The notes beneath the pieces were generated by a model, which was given only the letters and a program-made list of their open reading frames with translations, searched no databases and had not been told where the DNA came from. From positions 1 to 52,957 of the forward strand of contig JBCDGG010000013.1 in the NCBI GenBank assembly GCA_038757905.1: a stretch of 52,957 nucleotides of DNA, read 5' to 3'. Shown one piece after another: positions 33,227-42,971 of this stretch. Every line of letters starts with the position of its first letter. Position 1 is the stretch's first letter. Position numbers and translations under genes: made by a program. The DNA is from HLUCCA09 sp038757905 (GTDB lineage: Bacteria; Pseudomonadota; Alphaproteobacteria; Rhodobacterales; Rhodobacteraceae).

Positions 33227-33916
33227 ATGTCCAAACTCGACGTTCTCACGCCCGACAACAGTCAGATGCTGTTCATCGATCATCAGCCGCAGATGTTCTT
33301 CGGCGTGCAGTCCATCGATCGGCAGACGCTCAAGAACAACATTCTGGGTCTGGCCAAGGCGGCGAAGCTCTATGACGTGCCGACCAACATTACATCGGTC
33401 GAGACCAACACCTTCTCCGGTCACACGATCCCGGAGCTTCTCGATCTGTTTCCCACACATCCGCTGCTTGAGCGGACATCGATGAACTCGTGGGACGATC
33501 AGAAGGTGCGCGACGTTCTGGCCGAAAACGCCGCAAAAGGGCGCAAGAAGGTCGTCGTCTCGGGCCTCTGGACCGAAGTTTGCAACACTCACTTCGCCCT
33601 CAGCTGCATGGCGGACACCGACTATGAAATCTACATGGTCGCGGATGCCTCCGGCGGGACCAGCGTCGAGTCGCACACCTACGCCATGGACCGGATGGTG
33701 CAGGCCGGCGTGGTCCCGGTGACGTGGCAGCAGGTGGCGCTCGAATGGCATCGCGACTGGGCGAACAAGGCGCCCTACGACGCGCTGATGGGCATCTTCA
33801 AAGAGCATAGCGGCGCCTACGGGATGGGCGTCGATTACGCCTACACGATGGTCCACAAGGCGCCGCGGCGCGACAGCCACACCGGCGAGGTCCATGCACC
33901 GGTCGCGGCCAAGTAG
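33227..33916 (+). CDS. Isochorismatase-family hydrolase (YcaC-like)
   Basis: This 229-residue cysteine hydrolase of the isochorismatase/nicotinamidase fold has Asp in MLFIDHQPQM, Lys/Arg region KKVVVSGLWTEVC with the catalytic-position Cys in TEVCNTHFAL, and a cis-peptide VSG. YcaC-type proteins have no established physiological substrate. The ATG at 33227 follows TTAAGGAGACCCTCC; the longer upstream frame is rejected. It is the third gene of the mhq-like operon. Confidence 0.88.
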   Translation: MSKLDVLTPDNSQMLFIDHQPQMFFGVQSIDRQTLKNNILGLAKAAKLYDVPTNITSVETNTFSGHTIPELLDLFPTHPLLERTSMNSWDDQKVRDVLAENAAKGRKKVVVSGLWTEVCNTHFALSCMADTDYEIYMVADASGGTSVESHTYAMDRMVQAGVVPVTWQQVALEWHRDWANKAPYDALMGIFKEHSGAYGMGVDYAYTMVHKAPRRDSHTGEVHAPVAAK

Positions 33917-33997
33917 GCCGACCACATCTTCCTAACCCTGCCGTCCCGCTTCGGTCGGGGCGGCAACCGATCCCCTGAAGACGTCTGGAGCCCCGCA

Positions 33998-35707
33998 ATG
34001 GCCGACACCATCCTCCACAACGGTCGGATCACGACGATGGACCCAGACCGGCCCGACGTAAGCGCGGTTGCGATCTCGGGCGGTCTGATCGAGGCGGTCG
34101 GCTCCGACGGCGACATCCTCGCGCTCAGGGCGGCGGAGACCGACGTGATCGATCTCGGCGGTCAGCGGGTCATCCCCGGACTGATCGACAGCCACACCCA
34201 TATCATCCGCCAGGGCAACAACTTCGCCATGGAGCTGCGTTGGGACGAGGTGCCCTCGCTCGCCGATGGGCTCGCCCTGCTCAAGGCTCAGGCCCAACGC
34301 ACTCCGGCGGGCCAGTGGATCCGCGTCGTGGGCGGCTGGTCGGCCGATCAATTCGCCGAGCGGCGCTTGCCGACCCTCGATGAGATCAACGCCGTCACCC
34401 CGGACGTGCCCGTCTACGTCCTGCATCTTTACGACCGTGCCTGGCTCAACAAGGCCGCCCTGCGTGCCTTGGGCATCGACACCCACTTCTACGAGCCGTT
34501 TGTCTCGGGCCGGCTGGAACGGGACGATGACGGCAATCCCACCGGCCTTGCCCTCGCGCGGCCCAACGCCCAGCCGCTCTATGCGCTGCTCGACATGGCG
34601 CCAAAGCTGGATTTCGAGCAGCAGATCACATCGACCAAGCACTACTTCCGCGCGCTGAACGGGCTGGGCCTGACCTCGGCCCTGGATTGCGCCGGCGGGT
34701 TCCTCAACTACCCCGACGATTACGGCGTCATCTCCGAGCTCAATCGCCGCGGCGAGCAGACGGTGCGCATCGGCTATCAGCTCTTTGCGCAGCGCCCGCT
34801 CTTCGAGCTGGAAGACTTCAAGCGCTGGCACGATCTGGTGAAACCCGATCAGGGCGACGACTATCTCAAATGCGTGGGTGCCGGCGAAATGCTGGTGGCC
34901 TCCGCCTATGACTTTGAGGATTTCTCCTACCCTCGGCCAGACCTGCCCAAGCGGATGGAGGGCGATCTGCGCCCCGTCCTGGAGTTCCTGTTCGAGAACC
35001 GCTGGCCGATCCGCTTCCATTGCACCTACGAGGAAAGCGCCCACCGCCTTCTGAAACTGGTCGAGGAGGTTGGCCGGGATAAGGGGCTCGAAGAGCTGAA
35101 CTGGATCTTCGACCATGGCGAGACAGTCAGCGAGAAGACGATGGAATGGGTCGCACGGATGGGCGGCGGGATCAGCTATCAGAACCGCATCGCCTTCCAG
35201 ACCAAAGCCTACGAGACCCGCTACGGAACGGCGGCCCTGCGCGCGGTCATGCCCGTCAAGAAGATGATGGCCGCAGGCGTGCCGCTCGCGGCGGGTACGG
35301 ATGCCACGCGGGTCTCCTCCTACAACCCGTGGCTGGCGATCCATTGGGCCGTCTCGGGCAAGGGGCGCGGCGGCGACGTGATCTGGGCGGCGGAGGACCG
35401 GCTCGACCGGCACGATGCGCTGCGTCACTGGACGGCGGCCGGGGCCTGGTTCTCGCGCGAGCAGGGCAAGAAGGGCCAGCTTGTGCCAGGCCAGTTCGCC
35501 GATCTCGCGGTGCTGGATCGCGACTACTTCACCATCGGTGAGGACGATATCGCCAACATCACCGCCGACCTGACCCTCTCCGGCGGCAAGATCGTGCATG
35601 CCAAGGGCGGCTTTGCGGCCCATGCGCCCGCGCCGCTTCCGGAACTGCCGGATTGGTCGCCCGTCCCGGTCTTCGGCGCACCCGGGGCGCCTCGTCACCC
35701 GATGTGA
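33998..35707 (+). CDS. Amidohydrolase family protein (YtcJ-like)
   Basis: This 569-residue metal-dependent hydrolase has the amidohydrolase entry motif GLIDSHTHI near residue 64, further metal-site candidates in RFHCTYEESAHR and IFDHGE, and the closing Asp in LAAGTDATRVSSYNPW. The beta-sandwich is built from both termini, with ADLAVLDRDYFT near the end. YtcJ relatives act on amide, imide or N-acyl bonds, but substrates are mostly unknown. No signal peptide is present, so it is cytoplasmic. It is the fourth gene of the operon and may process the product of the preceding hydrolases. Confidence 0.9.
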   Translation: MADTILHNGRITTMDPDRPDVSAVAISGGLIEAVGSDGDILALRAAETDVIDLGGQRVIPGLIDSHTHIIRQGNNFAMELRWDEVPSLADGLALLKAQAQRTPAGQWIRVVGGWSADQFAERRLPTLDEINAVTPDVPVYVLHLYDRAWLNKAALRALGIDTHFYEPFVSGRLERDDDGNPTGLALARPNAQPLYALLDMAPKLDFEQQITSTKHYFRALNGLGLTSALDCAGGFLNYPDDYGVISELNRRGEQTVRIGYQLFAQRPLFELEDFKRWHDLVKPDQGDDYLKCVGAGEMLVASAYDFEDFSYPRPDLPKRMEGDLRPVLEFLFENRWPIRFHCTYEESAHRLLKLVEEVGRDKGLEELNWIFDHGETVSEKTMEWVARMGGGISYQNRIAFQTKAYETRYGTAALRAVMPVKKMMAAGVPLAAGTDATRVSSYNPWLAIHWAVSGKGRGGDVIWAAEDRLDRHDALRHWTAAGAWFSREQGKKGQLVPGQFADLAVLDRDYFTIGEDDIANITADLTLSGGKIVHAKGGFAAHAPAPLPELPDWSPVPVFGAPGAPRHPM

Positions 35708-35812
35708 GGGCAATCACCGGACGAGCGGCATGCCGAACCAGGCGCCGGGGCCGGACGAACATTTCAACAAGCGGCGGCTCTCAGCACGCGCTCCTCCGAT
35801 GAAGGCAACACA

Positions 35813-36109
35813 ATGACCGACCTCACGATCACCCGCGAAGACACCGAGACAAAGGGACGTTACGTGGCCCGCATCAGCGGGGTCGGCGACGAGGCGGACC
35901 TCACCTTCTCCAAGGCTTCCGACACACTGATCATCGTCGATCATACCGGTGTTCCGGACAGCCTGCGCGGCAGGGGGATCGCAACGGCCCTCTCCGAACG
36001 GGTGATCGCCGATGCCCGCAAGGCGGGCCAGAAGATCATGCCGCTCTGCCCATTCTTTCGCAGCTATGTGGAGCGCCACAAAGAGGAAACCGCCGATGTC
36101 GTCACCTAG
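35813..36109 (+). CDS. Small GNAT N-acetyltransferase (YjdJ-like)
   Basis: This 98-residue single-domain acetyltransferase of the short GNAT group has the acetyl-CoA pyrophosphate loop SLRGRGIATAL preceded by LIIVDHTGV, and the C-terminal LCPFFRSYVERH pattern. Members are common, short and of unknown substrate. It lies 105 nt after the amidohydrolase and overlaps the transporter gene by 14 nt, so it is likely co-expressed. Confidence 0.88.
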   Translation: MTDLTITREDTETKGRYVARISGVGDEADLTFSKASDTLIIVDHTGVPDSLRGRGIATALSERVIADARKAGQKIMPLCPFFRSYVERHKEETADVVT

Positions 36110-37685
36110 CGGACCGGGCCCCTTCGCGCCTTTCGGCCACCGGGCCTTTGCGCTGCTGTGGACCGCCACGCTGATCTCCAACATCGGCACCTGGATGCAC
36201 GATGTGGGCGCCGGCTGGCTGATGACCACGCTCAATTCCAGCCCCGCCGTGGTCACGCTGGTTCAGGCCGCCACCACCTTGCCGGTCTTGCTGTTTGCGC
36301 TGTTCGCCGGCGCATTGGCCGACCGACTCGACAAGCGGCGCATGCTGATCGCGATCAATGCCATCCTGTTCCTGGTCATCGCCGTCCTCGCCCTGCTTGT
36401 CTGGCAGGAGCATATGACGCCGCTATTGCTCATCCTCTTCACCCTGGCGATAGGAACCGGCGCGGCGTTCATGGCGCCTGCGTGGCAGGCCGTGGTGCCG
36501 CAACTCATCCCCAGCGAAGAACTCAAACCGGCCATCGCCCTGAACTCCATGGGGATCAATATCAGCCGCGCCATCGGACCAGCGCTCGCCGGCATCCTGA
36601 TTGCGACCGTTGGCCTTGCCGCCCCTTTCGCCCTCAACGCCGCGAGCCATGTGGTCATCATCGTCGCCTTGCTGTTCTGGCGGCCCGCGCCGGCGGCCAG
36701 ACGGCGGTATCACGGCCCGATCCTTGGCGATATGGCGACCGGCCTGCGCCATGTCCGGTACAATGCGCCACTGCGCGCAACGATCATCCGCGCGGCGGCG
36801 TTCTTCCTGTTTGCCTCGGCCTATTGGTCGCTTCTGCCGCTGATCGCCAGGAACGCCGAAGGCGGCGGTTCGGAGCTCTATGGCACGCTCATGGCCCTGA
36901 TCGGTGCCGGCGCGGTGACCGGCGCGCTCATCCTGCCGAAGCTGCAAGCGAAGGTGAACGCCGACTTGGCGGTGCAGCTCGGGACAATGGGCACCGTCCT
37001 TGCGCTCCTCATCATGGCTGTCTCGCCCGCTCCGCTCGCCCTGATGCTCGCGGCTTTGCTCGGCGGGCTGTCATGGATCACGGTCCTGACCTCGTTCAAC
37101 GTCTCCGCCCAAACGGCGCTGCCCAACTGGGTGCGTGCCCGGGGATTGTCCGTGTTCCTGATGGTCTTTTTCGGATCCATGGCGTTGGGATCGGTGGTTT
37201 GGGGGCAGGTCGCGACCGCGACGTCGATCCGCACAGCGCTGATCGTCGCGGCCGCCGGTCTGGTGTTCGGCATCCTCGCCACACGGCGCTTCAAGGTGGG
37301 CCAGGCGGAGAGCGCCGATCTCAGCCCCGCGGCGCTCTGGCCCGAGGCGCCTCCCCTGACCGATCGTCAGGCGCCCGATCGACGCGCCATGGTCACCGTC
37401 GAATACGAAGTCCTCGACACGCAGACCGAAGCGTTTCTCGAAACTCTGTTCTCGTTCTCCCAGGAGCGCATGCGCGATGGCGCGACACAATGGTTCATCC
37501 ATGAAAGCGTGGAAACACCGGGGCTTTGGGTCGAGAGCTTCCTGCTGCCCAGCTGGTCGGAGCATCTGGAGCAACATCAGCGCGTGACCCGGGGAGATGC
37601 CGACCTTCAGGAGCGCTTGCAGCGGTTCGACATACGCGAAGGCGGTCCCGTCGTCCGGCACTACATCGCGCCCAACACCCGTTGA
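36096..37685 (+). CDS. MFS_3-type exporter with C-terminal ABM-like domain
   Basis: This 529-residue transporter of the EntS/MFS_3 group has twelve helices. Its start FGHRAFALLWTATLISNIGT and the loop GALADRLDKRRML are typical. Residues after about 430 (MVTVEYEVLDTQTEAFLET onward) form a soluble ferredoxin-like, antibiotic-biosynthesis-monooxygenase-like tail, which is normal for this subgroup. The ATG at 36096 follows AAAGAGGAAACC and lies inside the end of the GNAT gene. Export of a toxic aromatic or its adduct is the likely job in this operon. Confidence 0.9.
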   Translation: MSSPSGPGPFAPFGHRAFALLWTATLISNIGTWMHDVGAGWLMTTLNSSPAVVTLVQAATTLPVLLFALFAGALADRLDKRRMLIAINAILFLVIAVLALLVWQEHMTPLLLILFTLAIGTGAAFMAPAWQAVVPQLIPSEELKPAIALNSMGINISRAIGPALAGILIATVGLAAPFALNAASHVVIIVALLFWRPAPAARRRYHGPILGDMATGLRHVRYNAPLRATIIRAAAFFLFASAYWSLLPLIARNAEGGGSELYGTLMALIGAGAVTGALILPKLQAKVNADLAVQLGTMGTVLALLIMAVSPAPLALMLAALLGGLSWITVLTSFNVSAQTALPNWVRARGLSVFLMVFFGSMALGSVVWGQVATATSIRTALIVAAAGLVFGILATRRFKVGQAESADLSPAALWPEAPPLTDRQAPDRRAMVTVEYEVLDTQTEAFLETLFSFSQERMRDGATQWFIHESVETPGLWVESFLLPSWSEHLEQHQRVTRGDADLQERLQRFDIREGGPVVRHYIAPNTR

Positions 37686-37921
37686 TCGGCGCGGTGCTTC
37701 AGCGATGCAGCCACACGGCAAAGAAGCCGACAGGACAGGCACAGGCGTCACACGCCGCTGCGCTCCGACGGCTCATACGGGCCCCAGCGCTTGCCATGGC
37801 AGCAGCCAGGTGAATGAACGCCGACGCAGAGGTTATTTGAAGGGTGCGCCGGGCCGCCTCGGGGATCGACTTCCGGCAACGGGCGCCCATACCTCACCCA
37901 CACCTCGCCGCACACGAGTCC

Positions 37922-39595
37922 TCAGCCGCAAGAGGGGTTCGGCGCCTCGAACCGCGGCATCAGGGACAGAAGCCGCTGTGTGTAGGGATGGCAAGGCAGG
38001 TCAAAGACCTCCTCTGTTCCGCCGATCTCGACCATCTGCGACTTCTCCATGACGCCGATCCGGTCGCACATCTGCCGAACCACGGCCAGATCGTGGCTGA
38101 CGAACACGAGAGTCAGGCCGCGCGTCGCCCGCAGATCCTTGATCAGGTTGAGAATTTCGGCCTGGATGGAGACGTCCAGCGCGCTCGTCGGCTCGTCGCA
38201 CAACAGCACCTGCGGCTCCATGATGAGCGCGCGGGCAATCGCAATCCGCTGCCGCTGGCCGCCGGAAAACTGGTGCGGCAGCTTGTCCTGAACCGATCCC
38301 CGCAGCCCGACGCTGGACAGCAGGGCGGCGGCTTGGTCCAGCGCGTCTTTTCGGCTCGAGCGCCCCGTCGCGTACAGGGGCTCGGCGACGATGTCGCGGA
38401 CCCGCATCCGCGGGTTGAGCGACGAGAACGGGTCCTGAAAGATCAGTTGGACCGACGCCGAAATCCGCCGATGGTCCGCGAGCGTTGGAACACGGGGAAT
38501 GGCGAAGTCCTCCAGCCGGATGTCGCCGCTGGCCCTCGGAACCAGACCGAGCAGGGCAGAAAGAACCGTCGATTTGCCCGATCCGCTCTCGCCGACGATC
38601 CCGAAGGTGCCGCCCGCCGGCACCTCGAACGTCACGTCCGAGACGGCGCGAAACGGGGCCCTGTCGGCCCCGAAGAGGCGCCGCCTTTGGCCGAATTCGA
38701 CCGTCAGGTGCGAGACCGTGAGCGCGACCCCGTGCGGCTGCGTGCCTTCGTTGGAACGCTCCGCCGCGACGCCGCCGCTTTCGGCGACGCCCTTGAAGCG
38801 CGAGAGCGTTCGATTGGCCGGCGGAACCGCGGCCAGCAGGGCCCGGGTATAGGCGGCTTGCGGCGACGCCAGCACATCGGCGGTCATGCCGGCCTCGATC
38901 ACGCGCCCATGACGCATGATCATGATGCGGTCGGTGACTTGCGAGACCACCGCCATGTCATGGGTGATCAGCATCACCGCCACGCGCCGGTCCCGGCACA
39001 GATTGCGCAACAGGGCCAGGATTTCCGCCTGGATCGAGACATCGAGCGCGGTGGTCGGTTCGTCCGCCACGATGACCTCCGGCTCGCCGGCCAGGGCAAT
39101 CGCGATCAGCACGCGCTGGCGCATGCCGCCCGAGAACTGGTGCGGATAGTCGCGCATGCGCGCGCCCGCGTTGGGAATTCCGACCTGCTGCAAAAGGTCC
39201 ACGGCCCGCCGGCGCGCCTGACGCCGGCCGGCCCCCGTCGCCATGGCGACCGCTTCGGCGATCTGATCGCCGACCGAGAGCACCGGATTGAGCGCCGAGA
39301 GCGGTTCTTGCAGAATAAGGGAAATGCGGCGCCCGCGCAGGGCGCGCAGGCTGGCCGGATCGGTCCGAAACAGCGGCGTCTCGCCGATGGTCCCCGTGCC
39401 GCCGACGATCTCGCCCGGCTGATCGACAAGGCCGAGCAGCGCACGGCCCACGGTGGACTTTCCGGCCCCGGATTCCCCAACGACCCCGAGGATCTCGCCC
39501 CGGTGGAGGTCGAATGACACGTCCGAGACCACCGCATCCCCCTCGGCCCCGAACCGGATCGTCAGATCGCGGACGCTGAGCGCAACATCATTCAT
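37922..39595 (-). CDS. Peptide/opine-type ABC transporter, fused tandem ATPase (GsiA-like)
   Basis: This 557-residue protein carries both ATPase modules of a family-5 importer in one chain. Module one has GESGAGKST near residues 41-49, FSGGMRQR and VIVADEPTTALD. Module two has GESGSGKST near 336, FSGGQRQR and LLCDEPTSALD, and ends with the family's CHPYTQRLL tail. It energises the permeases encoded at 44645-46530, which lie on the other side of the regulator and in the opposite direction. It overlaps the end of the dehydrogenase gene by 8 nt. Confidence 0.93.
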   Translation of the reverse strand: MNDVALSVRDLTIRFGAEGDAVVSDVSFDLHRGEILGVVGESGAGKSTVGRALLGLVDQPGEIVGGTGTIGETPLFRTDPASLRALRGRRISLILQEPLSALNPVLSVGDQIAEAVAMATGAGRRQARRRAVDLLQQVGIPNAGARMRDYPHQFSGGMRQRVLIAIALAGEPEVIVADEPTTALDVSIQAEILALLRNLCRDRRVAVMLITHDMAVVSQVTDRIMIMRHGRVIEAGMTADVLASPQAAYTRALLAAVPPANRTLSRFKGVAESGGVAAERSNEGTQPHGVALTVSHLTVEFGQRRRLFGADRAPFRAVSDVTFEVPAGGTFGIVGESGSGKSTVLSALLGLVPRASGDIRLEDFAIPRVPTLADHRRISASVQLIFQDPFSSLNPRMRVRDIVAEPLYATGRSSRKDALDQAAALLSSVGLRGSVQDKLPHQFSGGQRQRIAIARALIMEPQVLLCDEPTSALDVSIQAEILNLIKDLRATRGLTLVFVSHDLAVVRQMCDRIGVMEKSQMVEIGGTEEVFDLPCHPYTQRLLSLMPRFEAPNPSCG

Positions 39596-40544
39596 AGGGG
39601 TCCTCGTCGCGGCGGCGGTCGATCAACTGGCGCATTTCCAGCAGGGTCCGATCCCGCCAGGCCTGCCTGTCCTCGATCCGCTCCGTCGGAAGATGCGCCC
39701 GGCAGGCAGCGGTCACGGTCTCTATTGCCTCGGGCGTCCAATCGTCCCCGACCCGCAGATCGGAGCCGAGCTCCGCATAGGTCTTCGAGAACTTGGACAT
39801 GTAGTCGGCCACGCCACCGGCGGCGTTGAGGTCCATGGTCTGGAACGGCCCGATAAAAGCCCATCTGAGGCCGATGCTGGCCTCCATCACCCGGTCGAGG
39901 TCTTGCGGCGAAACGATGCCGCGCCCGACAAGCGACACCGCTTCGTTGATGACGGCGGCCTGCAACCGGTTCATCACGAAACCGGGCACTTCGCCATGCA
40001 CGATCACAGGGATCTGCCCAACCGAAGAAAGCGCATCCCGGCACCGCTGCACGAAGGCGGGCTCATGCCAGGGGCAGGGCACGATTTCCACGATGGGCAT
40101 GGCATGGACCGGGTTCGCCGGATGAAGGATGATCGCCCGGTCGCGGCCCGGCAGGTCGCTCAGAAACCGCGACCCCGGAATGCCCGAACACGACGAGGCC
40201 AGGATGGCGTCCGGAGGCGCGGCGGCGTCCATGCGTTGAAAAAGCGCGCGCTTGATGTCTTCGTCCTCGGGGCAGCATTCCTGCACCCAGGTGGCGCCGG
40301 ACATGCACGCCTCGATATCGGTCGCGCGACGGATCCGGGCATAGGCCGCCGCCGGATCGGCACATCTTCCCGTCGCGGCCAGATCGGCGAGCATCTTGCG
40401 GACGATCTCCAGCCCATGATCGAGATTTGCCGCGCCCTGATCGGTGATGGCGACCTCATGACCCGCCGCTGCGAAGAGCGCGGCCCAGCCGCGACCGATC
40501 TGACCGGCGCCGATGACGGCCGTTTTGTGGGTTCTGCTGTCCAT
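39588..40544 (-). CDS. 3-hydroxyacid dehydrogenase, lambda-crystallin / L-gulonate dehydrogenase type
   Basis: This 318-residue NAD-dependent enzyme has AVIGAGQIGRGWAALFAAAG at the N-terminus. The LHPANPVHAMPIVEIVP segment holds the catalytic His, and GFVMNRLQAAVINEAVSLV is followed by FIGPFQTMDLNAAGG. That ending places it with lambda-crystallin and free 3-hydroxyacid dehydrogenases rather than CoA-ester or carnitine enzymes, although carnitine dehydrogenase is related. Its 3-keto product is a logical substrate for the beta-keto acid cleavage enzyme at 49194-50141. A candidate GntR site lies 38 nt before its start, inside the end of the regulator gene. Confidence 0.88.
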   Translation of the reverse strand: MDSRTHKTAVIGAGQIGRGWAALFAAAGHEVAITDQGAANLDHGLEIVRKMLADLAATGRCADPAAAYARIRRATDIEACMSGATWVQECCPEDEDIKRALFQRMDAAAPPDAILASSCSGIPGSRFLSDLPGRDRAIILHPANPVHAMPIVEIVPCPWHEPAFVQRCRDALSSVGQIPVIVHGEVPGFVMNRLQAAVINEAVSLVGRGIVSPQDLDRVMEASIGLRWAFIGPFQTMDLNAAGGVADYMSKFSKTYAELGSDLRVGDDWTPEAIETVTAACRAHLPTERIEDRQAWRDRTLLEMRQLIDRRRDEDPYE

Positions 40545-40575
40545 GGCGCGAGAAGAGGCAAAGCGGCTCAGCTTG

Positions 40576-41316
40576 TCAATATGAGATCGCAGAATTGGAA
40601 GACGCAGAGCCCGTCAGCATGTCGATCACCGCCCCGCTGGCGCTGAAGAGATCGGCGCGGAGCGTTTCCTCGGCCTTCTGCGGGTCGCCCGCGGCGAGCG
40701 CGGAGATGAGCGCATCGTGCGTGCGCACCACCTTGTGCTGGTCGTACTCGGTCAGCGACGCATAAAGCACCGGCCCGATGCGCAGCCAATAGGCGGAGAT
40801 GTTGTGATACAGGATCGGGGAGCGCGCCGCGCGATACATCTCGAAATGAAAGCCGTGGTTACATCCCAAGAACCGGCGTGGCGACAGCCGCTCCTTGGCG
40901 AGCGTGCGGTTCCAGCGCCGCAGGCGGTCGAGCTGCTCCGGGGTGATCCGCCGGGCCGCGAGGGTCGCGGCCATGCCCTCCAGCCGGGCGCGGATCTGGA
41001 GGATCTCCAGATACTCCTCGGCCTCAATCGGCGCGACGCGATACCCGCTTCTGGCATGCGCGATCAGGATGTTTTCGGCCTCCAGCCGTTTCAGCGCGCT
41101 GCGGACGGGCATGGGGCTGATCCCGAGCCGGTTCGCGATGGTGCGGGTCGAAAGCACGGCGTCCATCTGCACCGCGCCGGTCATCAGCGATCTTTGCAAC
41201 AGGGCGTAGACCTGCCGCTCCAGATTGTCCGGATCGCCGGGCGGGAGGCGGCCGATATCGGGGGGCGGCGCGGGGCGGCGCCCTGCGGCCCGACGGAGCT
41301 TGGAGCTTTCCGACAC
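40576..41316 (-). CDS. GntR-family regulator (FadR/FCD subfamily)
   Basis: This 246-residue regulator has an N-terminal GntR winged helix (ERQVYALLQRSLMTGAVQ, then LSTRTIANRLGISPMPVRSA) and an all-helical FCD ligand domain with the metal-site pattern NHGFHFEMYRAA and THDALISALAAGD. The start is GTG at 41316, 2 nt after the stop of the serine hydrolase gene, so translation is probably coupled. It likely controls the divergent importer operon and its own operon through the CTGCGATCTCA elements at 42972 and 40583. Confidence 0.9.
   Translation of the reverse strand: MSESSKLRRAAGRRPAPPPDIGRLPPGDPDNLERQVYALLQRSLMTGAVQMDAVLSTRTIANRLGISPMPVRSALKRLEAENILIAHARSGYRVAPIEAEEYLEILQIRARLEGMAATLAARRITPEQLDRLRRWNRTLAKERLSPRRFLGCNHGFHFEMYRAARSPILYHNISAYWLRIGPVLYASLTEYDQHKVVRTHDALISALAAGDPQKAEETLRADLFSASGAVIDMLTGSASSNSAISY
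40583..40593 (-). promoter_or_regulatory. Candidate GntR operator, copy 2
   Basis: Reverse-strand CTGCGATCTCA is identical to 11 bases of the near-palindrome in the divergent promoter at 42972-42983. It overlaps the last codons of the GntR gene, 38 nt before the dehydrogenase start, where it could control an internal promoter for the dehydrogenase and ATPase genes. Confidence 0.5.
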
Positions 41317-41318
41317 GG

Positions 41319-42926
41319 TCAAGGGGCGACATTCCCGCTGGCCTGGAGCGTCAGCCCGTGCAGCCGCGGCCCAATGTAGGTGAGGCCCGAGATGCGCCCG
41401 TCCTCGTCCCGCATGACGCGGAACCCGCGGCGCAGTCCTTGTCCGGAGCGGGCGCGGTCGATGGCGTAGCAATCGTGCCCCAGCGGCCGCACGGCAAAGA
41501 CCGGCGCCGTCCAGCGATTGCGGCACAGGTGCAGATGCGCCTCGCCATCCTCTACCGAAATCCGGTGATGCAGGCCGTGATCCGGCGCGACGTAGGAGCC
41601 GGCAAGCTCGTCCGGCACCTTCTGCTCTGGCGCGGGGCGGACATACAGGCGCTCTTTCTGACCGTGAGTAGATAGCATCAGCCGGGTCCCGTCCTTCAGG
41701 TCGCGCAGAACGGTAGTATAGGTAAACCAGTCGTCGGCATAAACACCGCCCCCGCATGCACGCAGGCGCGAGGGAAAGCCCATTCGGTTCAAGGCGATAT
41801 GGGAGTCCTCCAGGCTCAGGGTGAAGTGGTCCGCCGTTGCGGGGCACATCCATTCCCCCTCCAGCCGGCGCAGCGCGCGGCGCGCCTCGTCCGGAATGCT
41901 CGGGCGCGCGGGCGCGGACGCTCTGCCCTGCAAAGCGATGTCCAGAAGGGCGCGCAGATGCTGCGAGGATTGCGCATCGTCGCGGTTCGACAGGAAGGCA
42001 ATGCTCCAGTTCAGGTCGGGCACAAAAGCCGCCCAGGTCTTGTAGCCCGCCATGCCGCCGTTGTGGCCCTGCACCGTGAGCCCGCGCCAGGGATGGACGA
42101 AACACCCGAGCCCGTAACTGGTCGGCGTTCCGTTCGAAAGCGTCGGCCGGCGCGTCATCATCGACCGGATCGGCACGCCCTGCAGATCGTCGCGGGCGAA
42201 CGCGCCAAGGAACCTGCACAGATCGTCCAGAGTGCCGACGAACCCGCCGCCGCCGAGAAAGCCGAAGGCCAGCCCGTCCGCAAAGCTCCCATCGCCGGTC
42301 GGCACATATCCGCGGGCCAGGTGTGGCGTGACCTGACGCGGGTCGCTGCGCAAGTGGATCCCCCCGGCGCCGACCGGGTCCAGGACGAGACGGCGAACCG
42401 CGTCCCCGAAGGCCGCGCCCGTGGCGCGTTCGAGCGCATGGGACATCAGGATGTAGTGTGTGTTGGTGTAGGAGGAGCCCGCGCCAGGCGCGAACGCGCG
42501 GGTTTCGTTGCCCAATGCGTGGGCAATCCACGTCCGATGGATGCCCGGCAGCCGCGTCAGGACGTTGGCGAAGCACAGCACCTCTTCGCTGTCCTGCAGG
42601 CCCGCCGTCATGTTCAGCAGGGATCTTGCCGTGATCCCGTCTGCCCGCGGCAGTTCGGGAAGAAGCGGCGCGATAGGGGCGTCGAGGTCCACCTCTCCCC
42701 TATGCGCCAGGACGCACCACGCCGCGGCTGTGAAGAGTTTGCTGACAGAGCAGTAGTGAAACACCGATTGCGGCGTGATCGGCCGGTCCGCCGAAAGATC
42801 CGCCGTTCCGACGCAATGCACCTCGAACGGCGCGTCTTTGCCCATCGCCACGGCGAGCGCCACGCCCGGCTGATCGCTGCCTGCCCATTTTGCGAACAGG
42901 TCGCGGATCTTCGACATTGCTTGCAT
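41319..42926 (-). CDS. S12-family serine hydrolase (D-aminopeptidase / MlrB-like)
   Basis: This 535-residue penicillin-recognising hydrolase has the S-x-x-K motif CSVSKLFTA (Ser60, Lys63), Y-x-N as SYTNTHY (Tyr153) and H-x-G as GHNGG. After the catalytic domain come two further beta-rich parts with PDELAGSYVAPDHGL, as in bacterial D-aminopeptidase (about 520 residues, removing N-terminal D-residues). MlrB of microcystin degradation belongs to the same family. No signal peptide is seen, so it acts on imported substrate. ATG at 42926, preceded by ACGAGG, is chosen; a GTG two codons earlier is possible. It is the first gene of the leftward operon. Confidence 0.87.
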   Translation of the reverse strand: MQAMSKIRDLFAKWAGSDQPGVALAVAMGKDAPFEVHCVGTADLSADRPITPQSVFHYCSVSKLFTAAAWCVLAHRGEVDLDAPIAPLLPELPRADGITARSLLNMTAGLQDSEEVLCFANVLTRLPGIHRTWIAHALGNETRAFAPGAGSSYTNTHYILMSHALERATGAAFGDAVRRLVLDPVGAGGIHLRSDPRQVTPHLARGYVPTGDGSFADGLAFGFLGGGGFVGTLDDLCRFLGAFARDDLQGVPIRSMMTRRPTLSNGTPTSYGLGCFVHPWRGLTVQGHNGGMAGYKTWAAFVPDLNWSIAFLSNRDDAQSSQHLRALLDIALQGRASAPARPSIPDEARRALRRLEGEWMCPATADHFTLSLEDSHIALNRMGFPSRLRACGGGVYADDWFTYTTVLRDLKDGTRLMLSTHGQKERLYVRPAPEQKVPDELAGSYVAPDHGLHHRISVEDGEAHLHLCRNRWTAPVFAVRPLGHDCYAIDRARSGQGLRRGFRVMRDEDGRISGLTYIGPRLHGLTLQASGNVAP

Positions 42927-42971
42927 CGCCACGCCTCGTTGGTCTTGACGGGTTGCGGTGTTTCCTGATTA

